From Phytophthora quininea (Eukaryota; Oomycota; Peronosporomycetes; Peronosporales; Peronosporaceae): 64,000 bases of DNA. The notes beneath the pieces were generated by a model. It was given only the letters and a program-made list of their open reading frames with translations. It was not told where the DNA came from and did no database searches. Location: NCBI GenBank assembly GCA_011947345.1, contig JAAVTG010000265.1:1-64000 (forward strand), given 5' to 3'. Both the position numbers and the translations under genes were made by a program. Each line of letters starts with the position of its first letter. The first letter of the stretch is position 1. Shown here one piece after another: positions 9,493-20,500 of the stretch.

Positions 9493-11723
9493 ATGGCCAA
9501 GAGCAAGATGGAGACGCCAGGGGACGGCGACGACTGGCTGGTCGTGCCCTGCGAGCGTCCCGAGCATGTTGAGAAGGGGTGGGAGTCAAGGAGCAGCCCC
9601 AAATGGACGAGGGGAGCATCCAGCGACCGAGAACGAAGGAAACCAGGCCTGGTTACTCGGGTTACGTTCTGGGGATATGCGCTTCTTCAAGGTTAAACTT
9701 TTATTTATACATATTTTAGTGGGTGATTTTTATATGTTGTATGTTTAGGTGTCTGTGTGGCCCAATGGCAAAGATGAACCCGTTGAAGTGCATCCAGACA
9801 AGTCGCTGCTGATTGCAGTGGACAAATACTGCAGCATGGAAACATTGCAACAACTGCTTCAAGACGCAGTGGTGACGCTGCCAGAATTGCAACAATTGTT
9901 CCCAGAAGTTACAAGCGACACTGTTGCAGACGCAATTCAAGTTTGTGTCCTTTCGGATGACAAGACGTCATGGGAACCAGTTGCAAAAGAGAGTCACGCT
10001 TTCAGGAGAACACTCGGCAGCAAGATGAAGACAATGAAGATGCCGCGGAGTACATGGTGGGGACTATTGATGTACCAGACGACGCGGAAATAGGAGATCT
10101 CCTCGTGGAGACGAGATTTGTTGCTAGTAGTGGGGACGGACTGGTTGACTGGCGCCTAGGCAGGTTTTATACCGATATTAAGAAGAATGTGTGGCGTTTC
10201 CAGCTGCAGATAGGCCAATTGATCGACGCGCTTGACACGGACAAGCGGTGGTATGAGTCTCGCGTCGTTGACGTGGGTCCTAGCCACGTCAAGGTTCACT
10301 ATCGAGGCTGGACGGCGAAGTGGGATGAATGGCTGCATCGAATGTCGTCGCGGCTAGCGCCACTGCACAAATACGTGCGCAATTGGCGAGACTTTGAGGT
10401 CGGCGACGAGGTTATGGTAGGCACGGAGATTCCTGGAAAAAGGTACCCAGAGTGGCGGAATGCCTGCGTGACTGCTCGTGAGGCCACTGGAAAAGATGGC
10501 TCGTTCCAACTAATCGAGCTTGATGTGGATGGATCCAAATACTGGATGGACACACAAGACGAGCTGCTTTGTCCACTGGGCACGCACAAGGCTGTCAATG
10601 CCACCAAGAAAGAAGCTGCATCAGTCTTGACAGTTCCTCCTTCGTTACTGCAAGATTACTTTGATCTTCCAGAGGAGCCTGTGGGCTCGTTACCAAATGA
10701 AGTTGAATCTGCTTCCGAAATGATGCAAAACATGCAGTTCGCCGAAGGAGACGACTGGTGTGTGGTTGATGACGAGTTCGAAGGTGACGATATCGAACCG
10801 GTCAGCAAGAAGACCAATCAAGAAGACAATCAGGGCGATAACGACAATCCCAACGATCAAACCCTACAGAATCAAAGCTCCTCCGAGTGTAGCCAAAGCG
10901 CTACCTCCCTCGATTGCAACGCCGATTGTAGCAGCAGCGGCGAATCGACGGACTGTACGATCGGCGCAATGTCTGCAACAGCAGAGAAAGTGTCGTCTGC
11001 GGTGAATCTACCTGACCAAGACAGCGAGGACGAAGAGAGCTGGCGATTCGAGCTCGAGATCGGACAACTTGTGGACGCTCTCGACACGGACAACAATTGG
11101 TACGTTAGGCCCATTGTATCCCGTTGTATCCTTCATCTAACCAGCAGCTTAGGTATGAGTCCCGGGTCGTGGCTGTCAGCTCCACTTTTGTCAAGGTGCA
11201 CTACCGTGGCTGGACATCCAAGTGGGACGAGTGGCTGGAGCGCACGTCGAGTCGCATTGCGCCACTGCACAGCAAAGTGCCCGACTGGCGCATGTTCAAA
11301 GTGTACGACGAAGTGCTGGTGGGGCGCAAGGTAAACACCAAAAAGTATCCCGAGTGGCGCAATGCCGTCGTCACTGCCTGCGAGAACTGCGAGGTGGACG
11401 GTTCGCTTCGGATCGAGGTGGACATCGATGGCGTCCGAGTATGGATGGACGCGCAGGACGAGCTGCTGTGTCTGCCAGGGACCCACAAGGCGTTGAACGC
11501 GCCGGTGCTCACTCGCTCGTCGTCTCTTTTTAAGGGGCGAACACAGTGTCAAGTGCTATCAGGCTGTAGGCAATTCATTTTCGTGCTTCAACGTCCACAC
11601 CCAACCGCAATCTCGTCAAATTGTCCACTTGAATACTCTGGTCTCCGATACGTGGCCCCAATCGCAAAGAATTCCCTCGTTGTTGGTATAGTGAAGTGCG
11701 CGTTGTTCATGGATTATACATGA
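9493..11723 (+). CDS. Protein with tandemly duplicated Tudor-knot (chromo-barrel-like) modules
   Basis: The start at 9493 gives MAKSKMETPGDGDDW. A frame change near 9575 leads to a first exon ending at 9691. The intron 9692-9748 (57 bp) then joins to RFFK|VSVWPNG. A second frame change near 10005 (T-run) leads to the main body. Two repeats of about 135 residues follow, at about 10190-10605 and 11038-11500. Each has WYESRVV, VKVHYRGWT and KWDEWL (the Tudor-knot signature of MOF/Esa1-type proteins), then YPEWRNA and a MDxQDELLC block. An acidic, Ser/Asn-rich linker separates them. Intron 11100-11152 (53 bp, CTAAC branch point) interrupts only the second copy. The true stop may be near 11535, where a T-run indel would create TAA. 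A chromatin- or RNA-binding role is inference. Confidence 0.65.
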
Positions 11724-11823
11724 TTGGCTGATTGGCCGAACCCCAATCCTCGTTGTTAGAATATAGTTGCAATTCGAGCGCAAAACACATTTTGGCGAGA
11801 AGCGCAAAACCAGAGCCCAAGCA
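11724..11823. other. Short spacer upstream of the GST-like gene
   Basis: About 100 bp with no gene. It presumably contains the GST-like gene promoter and the 3' end of the preceding gene. Confidence 0.4.
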
Positions 11824-12854
11824 ATGCAGCAGACAGGTCGCGTCGTGGCTGCGCCGACGGACGACGCCAGTCGCCTGGTGTCCAGCGAGGAAGAGATGCT
11901 GCGTCTGGCGCCGCTGCCGCACGAGCGCGTCGTGTACTGGGGCTCCGGCAGTCCGCAAGGTAAGCGAAAGAACCAGCCCCAACTTGATGATACATTCTTA
12001 TTTTTCGTTAAAGTAACCATTATTTCTTGTATACTCTACCCACAGCCTGGCGGATCCTCATCGCGTTGGAAGAGAAGAGATTGGCGTACCGAAGTGTATG
12101 CGTGAGCTTCAGCAGCGGCGTGCTCAAGACCCCCTTCTTCAGAGCGCTGAACCCTCGCATGCGCATCCCAGTGCTAGTGGAGCCGGCGGAGCTGCCGCCG
12201 ACGGAGGAAGGAGAGAGCACTGACGAAGAGAATAAGACTCCCAAAAGCAAAGTCGCAGAGGCGGCCATGGGCATCTCCCGACTCATGACAGCGTCCGTGG
12301 CTCAGTACCGAACCATTGTGTACGAGTCCGGCGCCATCTTGGAGTATCTGGAGAAGAAATACCCCCATATCCCATGCATGCCAGAGTCTCCAGCGCTTTA
12401 CGCAGTGGCGCAGTCCAGACTGCACGAAGCCAATGAGATTCTGTCGGTCGTGGGCGACCTCGTGGTCTATCTGAGACGGTTCCCTCAAGATCGACGCAAC
12501 CCGCAGGTGCTGAACGCCAAGTGGGCGTCTGTGGAGAGCGAGTTGAGCTTGTGGGAGTCCTATCTGGACGGCCACCAGTTCCTCGTGGACCAAGAGCAGC
12601 CGTATTTATGCGATTTCACGCTCTTCAGCAACATTGCCTACGCGGTGAGGTGTGGGCTGCAGCTCGACGGGCTCTACCCAAGACTCGCCATGTTCTACGT
12701 GCGATTGTGTGCAAGGGAATCGATCGAAAAGACCTGGCCGCCGCACTGGCGAACGACTATTGGACTTAAGGTGCTGACCAAGACGTGCTGTTACTGTGGG
12801 GTCGTGCGGACCAGCCGTGCGTATGCAAACAGCGAGCGGCGCCGCCACGGATGA
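11824..12854 (+). CDS. Glutathione S-transferase-like protein
   Basis: Exon 1 is 11824-11959, the intron 11960-12045 (86 bp, GTAAGC..CACAG), and exon 2 12046-12854, giving 314 residues in one clean frame. The join reads YWGSGSPQ|AWRILIALEEK, matching the thioredoxin-fold N-terminus of GSTs, where a Ser or Cys before the conserved proline activates glutathione. A cis-proline (RIPVLVE) and the ESGAILEYLEKKYP glutathione-binding helix follow after an unusually long acidic insertion (about 40 residues). The C-terminal helical domain carries LWESYLDGHQFLVD and CDFTLF, typical of GST_C. Likely cytosolic, conjugating or reducing electrophiles; the class is not determinable. The last ~40 residues are Cys/Arg-rich and could be spurious. 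Confidence 0.8.
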
Positions 12855-13230
12855 TGGTGTCGCCGCCGTCGTCAATGCCCACCCAGCAGTCGTCGTGATA
12901 CCCGTGTAGGAAATGAGCTTCAAGTTACCTGGTGAGAAGAGTTTGCAGTACCTGAATGGCTTCATGTTCGCATCACCTTCAAACGTTTGGTCTGCAAATA
13001 CATAGTAGATTGGCCCCCAACTCCGGCGTCGTGCCGTGTCGACTTCTTCGAATGCTGTTGAAACTTTTCAAGAACGAGCTTCGGACTGATCGCGGTAATG
13101 TGTTGCTCGCAACTCACCATTAAAACCCTAACGAATCTGTGGCTGCTTGTTCCTCGCCGTTAGAAGTCCGCTTTTCTCCGGAGAGCGCACGGGGCAGTTT
13201 GTTCTTGCCCGTTAGAAAGGGTGAACGGTA
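12855..13230. other. Intergenic region upstream of the kinase-like CRN
   Basis: No gene. It is the likely promoter of the CRN-like locus. CGTTAGAA and CCCGTTAGAAA occur near 13159 and 13210 as short direct repeats. Confidence 0.4.
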
Positions 13231-15029
13231 TTGCAGCCACCAACGCGTCAATTTCCAGTCCCAGTCTTGAATTTGTCAAGTGAAGAGAAGATTAGTGAAG
13301 AGCTGGAGCTGTGTTGCGTCGTGCTAGGGTCCGGGACGACTTTCCCGGTCAAGATCACTCGTTCCGCGAAAGGCTTTGACCTCCGCAGGGTGATCGCACA
13401 AGCCAAGTGGATCAACGTGGATCCGATGGAGGTGACGATGTACCTGACAAAGGCGAAGGACAACACCTGGCTTCGAGACAGTCAGGTTTTGGATGGGATT
13501 GTGAGCGGATCGATTGCCAATGTCTACGCCAAACTTTGGCCCATGTGGAGACTGGATGGTGACAAGTGTTTTGGGCGGAACTTTGAGCCTGAAGATGAAG
13601 ACATTCACGTCCTTGTTGACTGCCCATTGAAGGAGTCTGACTCTGCCAAAGCAAAAGCAGGTCAAAAGACCTTACTCTAGAGCAAGCATGGCAGCATTCC
13701 GTGCTACACTCACTTAAAATGCTGACACTGAGCGAGATCCCGAGAATTCTTCAACGTCCACTACCGTTCCTAGTGTCGACGTCGAACACCTCCTTGCCAA
13801 AAGAGGTATTCGCTGAGAACGGCCCGATCGTGCCATCCAAACAGACTTTGACGTGGTTGAACGAAACCTGGCGAAAGCTAGACACCAAGTGGTTCAAATG
13901 GACTGTGCCGAAGGATGATTTCTCCATCTTGCTTGAGTTTACCACGTACGTGGGAATGCGAGTGGGTTTATGATGGAAACAAGTTGGCCACTGAGCGGGA
14001 AGTTTGCTCCACCGGAGGAAGGTTCAACCGTGTTTGCCAGTGTTGATCGGCTGCTGATGGTTCGCGGCGAAGTTGCTACTGCGGCTACTCAATCGACAAG
14101 TGCTGCGCCAATTTGACGAGCAAGATGCGAGTGTGGAACTGCATTTTTACGGTGACCTTCCTTTCCTTTTGGGCTTCGTCACGAGTGGACCGGCGCTGCG
14201 GATTGTTGCGATTGACCGAGCTCTACGTCTAACGACCGTCGCAGAATTCAAGTCGATCTTCGTTCAAAAGGCGGACGTTGTCAAGGCGTTCTACAACTTG
14301 GCGTTTGTGCTGGTGCATATGCGACTCCTGTCTTCTCCAACACACCCAAGTTCTTTACTGCCATATACCCCGCGCACTGAAGGAAATGTGACTCTCACCA
14401 TGCTAGATGACCGTATCGAACGAAAGATCACACGACATGATGTTCGTAACATCTACGAGACGTTGGAGAACTTGAATACATGGGGAAGCAGTGCCACGCA
14501 TCTACAGACGGTGTTGAATTTAAACGGTTCATCCTGGCATTGCATCGTCCAGCTAGCTCCACTAGGCTACCAACGTCAGCCAAGCAGCACGACCGAAGTT
14601 CGCCAATGGCTGCGAGAAATACTGACAGCGTTGGCGTACTGGCATGGGAGCAACTTCTGCCACGGCAACATTTGCTGGAAGAGTATCCTCTATACGACCG
14701 AGACAACGCAGCCGGGATACTGGTTCCTGATCGATATGGACAATGCGATGGCGAAGAAGATCGTGTGGAACTTGCCCTTCCGCGGTAGCTCGTCTGGCAT
14801 GCGTAACGACTTGCAACAGTTGGGAGAAATGGTCGATGCTCTGAACAAGAAGGTGAAGCTTCCGGCAGATCTTCTGAGGATTCGGGACACGCTTCTCTCG
14901 GCGAGCAAGGCGCGAAGTCTAACTGCGAAGATGGTGCTGAATGCGATGAACGAGGTTGGGAGTGTGACGAAGACTTTTGAGACGAGAAATGCCAAGTGTC
15001 TTCCAAGATCAATGGTTGCAGCGTCATAG
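13231..15029 (+). pseudogene. CRN effector with kinase-like C-terminus, frameshifted, catalytic residues lost
   Basis: The header (13231-13680) has a degenerate LFLAK site (MYLTKAK) and a good HVLVxxP motif (DIHVLVDCP) near 13605. Coding then moves through other frames (13641-13973, 13970-14117, 14073-15029). The last block resembles the kinase domain found in CRN8-type effectors: HGNICWKS stands where the catalytic loop HxDxxxxN should be, and FLIDMDNA stands at the metal-binding DFG position. The catalytic Asp is Asn (codon 14667-14669) and the loop Asn is Ser, while the metal-binding Asp (14733-14735) remains. No signal peptide was identified. At least three frame changes are present, so it is either decayed or mis-assembled. 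Even with frames ignored it would be a pseudokinase. Confidence 0.7.
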
Positions 15030-15312
15030 CGAAGTTACTTGGCATGTAGTATTTCCGTGGCGACGTTAACTCTATCAATGAACCTTCATGGAAACCAGAC
15101 TGTCAATAGCCGTGATCAAGTACAACGAGGAAGGCTCCAAGTGAAGCTGAAACAGCAAGCCGTCGTCTGGTGAACCGCGGTATTTCGTCAAACATCAAAA
15201 TCTCAACAGTTTTACGTGGAGTGCTTATCTTCCTCTTGTAGTCTGCAGGTGCTTGGAGACACGATGGGGGTCGGCGGAACTCCCAGGAAGCTGGCCGAAG
15301 TCTATTTGACAA
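15030..15312. other. Intergenic, no gene seen
   Basis: No supported ORF or RNA gene. It separates the CRN-like locus from the ORF disrupted by the Ty3 element. Confidence 0.4.
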
Positions 15313-15870
15313 GTGATCTACTCTGTTGGGGCCCGGTTTGGAGTCCAGTTGTGCTTGGCTGGCGCTCCAGTCAACATGGTTGTCGTTATCATCAACACGG
15401 CTGTCGTGAGTGTCAACACGTTTGGCGTTATTGCAGTGAGCCTTGGACTCGTTATGCACGAGGCCAGCAGCTTGGCAGCGCTGCCGCTAGCTTGGCTGGC
15501 TGGGTACGCCTCGCACTACACTCCCATGTGTGCGTCGTTTCCGGTACCCCCAAGTGCAGCAGCGTTGGGAGCTATGCGATCCATGAATGCGACTGCCACA
15601 TCAAACAGCGCCGCACCTGGATCACGTCCTGCTGCAGGAGCAGTGTCACAGCAGACCAATAGTGCTGCCAATGTAGCAATGCAAGACGAGCAGGAGGAAA
15701 TGTATCAATTCGAGCTGCTTCGTGACACCTGAGCTCATGATCGCGAAGCTGTGACGCATGTGCTCCAAACAAACATCACCCACGCGCCTACAGCCAAGAC
15801 GTTGACTTTCCGCGTGGCATTCCTGGACCAATTGCTTGAGCGACGAGTTGACTCCAAGACGGCGTGGCTC
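15313..15870 (+). pseudogene. 5' half of an unknown ORF cut by the Ty3 insertion
   Basis: The open frame begins with two hydrophobic segments (about residues 8-35 and 45-60, possible membrane spans). A low-complexity Ala/Ser/Asn/Gln stretch and an acidic patch (MQDEQEEMYQFELL) follow. A TGA at 15730-15732 interrupts it. The same frame then continues (THVLQTNITHAPTAK, then DQLLERRVDSKTAW) right up to the retrotransposon boundary at 15870, and resumes in frame after the element at 21214. The GTG or ATG start is uncertain. No family recognised. Confidence 0.5.
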
Positions 15871-16163
15871 TGTCGCCAACCGTGGCCTCGACTCAAGGAA
15901 TTCAAGCTGTAGTCACGCCAGGAACCAGCCTGACCAATGGTGGAGTTTGGCGCACGCCTCGGTGCCTACCGATGGCGGTGTGCCCGTGTCACGAGGTCTG
16001 GAAGGACTCGAGGCACGCTGCATGTGACCTCAGTGGGTGCTGGCACGCACCCACGACTACATGTTCGAAGCGCGGTGAAGGAGCAGCCTTCCGCGACCGA
16101 GTACTTGTTTGCTTTTGCTCATTAATAAACTTTCCTTCTCGGAAACACCTGGGTATCGCGACA
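15871..16163 (+). repeat. 5' LTR of the Ty3/gypsy element
   Basis: 293 bp with TG..CA ends, matching the 3' copy at an offset of 5045 bp throughout. It contains a polyadenylation-type AATAAA within TTAATAAACTTTCC near 16124. The next bases form a 10-bp palindrome (AAGCTAGCTT, 16164-16173) where a tRNA primer-binding site would be expected. Confidence 0.95.
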
Positions 16164-16341
16164 AAGCTAGCTTTGCGCTCATCGAAGCGTGAGTTTGTTG
16201 ATCGTCTCTCCAGTGCGCGTATCGACTGAAGATTCTACGCCGGTGTCGCCTTGGACAAGGTCATCGGGTCAAGCCGACTAAGTACGTGCTCACTTAAGTG
16301 CGGAAACGACTAAGTGCGGCTTAAGTTCGGACAACTTCAAC

Positions 16342-17504
16342 ATGACGGGGACACGCTTCACGGTGGACTCCGACGGGGACGTGGAGATGTCGATTCCCCA
16401 ACCGATCTTTGAGGTCATCAAGGCTCCGGAGCTGACTAGCTGGGAGCATGCCGCTCTCATCGAGTGGCACCGAGAGTGGGAGCGGTACGTCGAGAAGATG
16501 AAACACCGCTGCTCCACCACGGGAGAAACCTACGAGAACGTAGTGGCTACTGTCAAGGGCTCAGTGAGACGACAGACGCTGAAGAACATGGCCAAGTACG
16601 TGCTCAAGAAACCTATTGCGTCCGTCACCGACGCTGACATCATGGATGCTGTGGAAGCTCGATGCCGCACGTTGAAGAACGAGTTTGTGCCAGACGTCAC
16701 TTCTCTGTTCCGTGCGAACTTAAAGATGAACCTGTCGATTGATGACTGTGACGCGCGCATCTTTCGCTACTATGAGGATTTCAATGGCATAGTGGAGGAC
16801 AACGGTCTCCAAGGCCTTATCGGATCTGAGAACGAGAACGACCCCGAGTACAAGAGCAGGATGAAATCCCGCTGCCGTCTCCTGGTCGACAACCTGCAGC
16901 CTCCCGTCCTCAAGGCTCAAATTGGACGCCTCATCGAGTTGGAACGGCGCGACTGCAAATCTGATGATGTGGCGCTGTTTGATCTGATTCTTGAGCACGC
17001 TAAGGTGCAGCAGCGATTCCACCGCATGTCGCAGGACCATGCCGGAAGGACCGACGCCAAGTCCCCAAAGCCTGAACGGAAGCCGCAGAAGACCAGCGGG
17101 ACCAAGACCGGTTCGCCAGCAACGCCCCTCCAACGTCGACGCCACCCGGTAGCGCCGCTCGCACGGCACGTCACCAGACGGGTGCGCCGCCGACAGATGG
17201 GTGCTTGGTCTGCAAGGGGCAGCACTGGCTCAAAGACTGTCCGACTGCCACCGACGCCCAACGTGAAGAAGCTCTGCGTAAGTACCGCGAGGCTAAAGCG
17301 CACAAGTCGGGTGCGGTGCGGTCCAAGGCTGCTAGGTACGCAGCAGACTCCAGCTCCGTCCGCATTAATGGGCTGCTCGAGATGCCATACTCGCCAGACA
17401 CAGCTGCTGACCAGAGTATCGTGCCCCAAGAAACGCTGAATTCACTCCTAGCAATGCAACCCATGCTCCAAGTCACGAAGCTCCCGCCCCTGTCGAAGCC
17501 GTGA
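16342..17504 (+). CDS. Gag-like protein and start of protease, Ty3/gypsy
   Basis: The ATG at 16342 opens a capsid-like helical protein with no stop to 17439. Coding appears to leave this frame near 17130 at a C-run and continue in the -1 frame. That frame encodes the zinc knuckle CLVCKGQHWLKDC (CX2CX3HX4C, one residue shorter than the usual CX4H spacing) near 17200-17240. It then encodes a retropepsin active site, PDTAADQSIV, with alanine where DTGA has glycine (about 17395-17425). The frame closes at 17504. Nucleic-acid packaging and polyprotein cleavage are the expected roles. Confidence 0.8.
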
Positions 17505-20500
17505 TGGCGAATGGGCAGACGCAGATGTGTGACGAGGAAGTACTATTGGACTTGGAGTTGACTACGCTTGCAGGATTGGTGGTGCTGCGGTCGGTGCCAT
17601 GCTTGGTGCTGGCCGGCGACGGTGATGAATTCCTGCTGGGTCGTGAGGTACTCAAGGGACTAGGCATTGACGTGGAGCAGCAGCTCTCTCAATTGGCTGG
17701 ATCTCCACTACTCGAAGACGAGGGGGACGAATTTCCAGTAGGAGATGAGATTCACCAGTCAGTTGATGCAACTGAGTCGATAAATTCCCTCGACCAGTTG
17801 CTCGAACGTGCCGTTGCCAATGGCCTGCCTGATGAGCACGTCGGAGCTGTCCGTGATCTGCTGGCTGCATTTCCAGATATTTGGCGTGAAGGAGTTGGCC
17901 CTGACCCGCCCGCGGACGTCGAACCTCTCCGCGTGGCGGTGCGGTCAGATGCTGTGCCTTATCGCAGCCCGCCGCGAAAGTATGCACCCCTACAAGCCAA
18001 GTTCATCCGCGAATACGTGAAGTCTCTCGTCGCAAACGATCTGGTGGAGCCGAACAATGCTTCACGATGGGCCTGTGCGGTCGTACCGGTGCGCAAACCA
18101 GGCACGAAGGACAAGTTCCGCCTGACTATTGACTACAGGCCTGTCAACAACGTCACTATCCCGATCGCAGGCGGCATGCCTACCGCTGCTTCTATTCTCG
18201 ATGCGTTCGAGAATTTCAAGAACAAGAAGGTGTTCGGCAGGGTTGACTTCACGCAAGGATTTTGGCAGATGCCTCTGCATGAAGAAAGTCGGGAAATGTT
18301 TTCATTCATCACTCCCGATGGTGTTTACACGCCCACTAGAGTCCCACAAGGTGCAATGGACTCCGCACTACACTTCCAGAACCAGGTGCAAGCCAAGCTG
18401 GCTTCCCTGATTCCGCATTCGGCAATTGTATGGGTCGACGATGTGTTGCTGTTTGCCCCGACAGTCGAGGAGTTTCTGCAGACGCTCCGCCAGTTTTTCG
18501 AGATCGTGCAACAGGCTCGATTCAAGCTCAACATGGCGAAGTCGTCGCTGTTCGCATGGGAGATGCTGTGGTGCGGCCGCATGGTCTCGGGTAAAGGTGT
18601 CCGTCACGACCCTGCCCGTGTTGATGCTTTAGCGAACTTGCCCCTGCCGACTACCGTGGCGGATCTCCAGTATTTTGTCTGTGCTACTAATTGGCTACAC
18701 GACTCACTTCCCGACTACGCACGCATGATCGCTCCACTGCAAGATAAGTTGAATGCTGAACGCAGTCGAATCGGCCGCCGAAACCGGAACGCCTTAAATG
18801 TGGCTACGACATGGTCTGCCAGTGAACGAGCTTCCTACGACGCAGTGAAAGCTCTGGTGGCTGACTCCGCTTTGATGACATTCCCCGATGCGAACGCTGA
18901 CCTACTACTCTTCACGGACGCTTCTGCCACAGGATATGGCATCGTTGTTACTCAGGTCCGTGAATGGGACGCATCGCTGCCAGTGGACAAACAGAACCAC
19001 AAGCTGGTCGTTTGCAAGGGTGGAACTTTCAAACACTCTGAGCTGAATTGGTCGGCGGAAAAAGAAGCGTTCCCGATCGTCAAGGCGTGTCAAGACCTCG
19101 AATATTTGCTTCTTCGGCCGAAGGGGTTTCGCCTATACTGCGACCACGCTAATTTAGCCTACATTTTCGCCCCGGACGTTGAGTTGAAGAAACACGTTCG
19201 AGACCGACTGCAGCGATGGGCTATGCGACTCTGCGGGGTGCACTACACCATCGAGCACATTCCTGGTGAGCAGAATGTCTGGGCAGACATCATATCGCGT
19301 TGGCACACCCGCACGGTCATTCAAGTTGCAGCAGTCCAGACTCGCAGCCATCACGTGGTCCCAGTTTCTTCGCTCTCTCGTCTCCGTCCCCTGACCGACG
19401 AGAACTTTGCGCTTCCGTCTCGTGACGACATTAAAGTTGCTCAGGAAGCCGCCTCCAGTGAGCGCTCCCAGCAGACCAACTTTTCGGAGGAAGAGGATGG
19501 AGTGCTGACCATCGACAACCGCATTTGGATCCCGAGTGGAGCACACGATCTGCTCGCTAGAATTTTCGTGGTCGCACATTGCGGTTCTCAAGGACACCGG
19601 GGCAAAGAACCAATGCTGTTGGCGCTGAAGGACCGCTTTCACGTTTCGAGAATGGAGACCAAAGTGGCAAAATTTGTTCGCCAATGCTTGCTGTGCAAAC
19701 ACTTTAAGGGACCTCGCCAAATCCCACGCCCGTATGGCCCGCTGCTCACTCCCGCCCGAAGGAACGAGGTTGTGCACTGGGACTTTTTGACCCTCGGCGA
19801 AGGTTTTGGTGATTCGTCGTACCTACTAGTCGTGAAAGATGGATTATCCCATTTTTGCGAGCTTTTCCCGTGTGCCACGCCGACTGCATACATTGCTGCC
19901 GAAGCACTGACACTCTGGCACGCACGGTATGGTCTACCGGAGACGTTGCTCTCGGACCAAGGATCGCACTTCCGTAACGAGATGATGAAGCATCTGTCAG
20001 CGCGATTGAAAGTGGAGTTGAGTTTCACTCCTGTCTACTCCCCGTGGCTAAACGGAACCGTCGAACGGTTGAACAAGGACGTGCTACAGGTTTTCAGAGC
20101 GCTGCTGATGGAGTATGGATTGGATGCTAGTGAATGGCCCTATCTCCTGCCTGCTGTGCAAGCGAACCTCAACCACACGCGAGTTCGGTCACTAGCAGGT
20201 CGCGCCCCAGTGGAAGTGTTCACGGGGCTTCCAGCCTCTTCAGCCCTGGATGTGATCGTGGTGCCTGCGACTCCCGAAAGGAACGAGCGCATCGTCAACT
20301 TAGATGACATCGCTGACTTCGTGGACCAGCTCCGTGCGTCACTGCACTCCATCCACATGGAGGTGACCGATGTTCGAGAACGCCAACGACACCGCGATAT
20401 TGCTGCGCATCACGGGATGGCCGCCAATTTTGATGTTGGCGACTTCGTGCTCTGGTCGAGAGTCGACCAGCGCCTACCAAATCACAAGCTCTTGGGACAG

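Noticed and set aside
14428..15078. 216-residue minus-strand ORF, Ser/Arg-rich
   Set aside because: Antisense of the CRN kinase-like domain, low complexity, no motifs.
15871..16163. Identical ~96-residue ORF pieces in both LTRs
   Set aside because: Open frames within the noncoding LTRs. The identity reflects the LTR duplication, not a gene.
19154..19777. 207-residue minus-strand ORF inside the Ty3 pol
   Set aside because: Antisense of the RNase H/integrase region, which is clearly coding on the plus strand.
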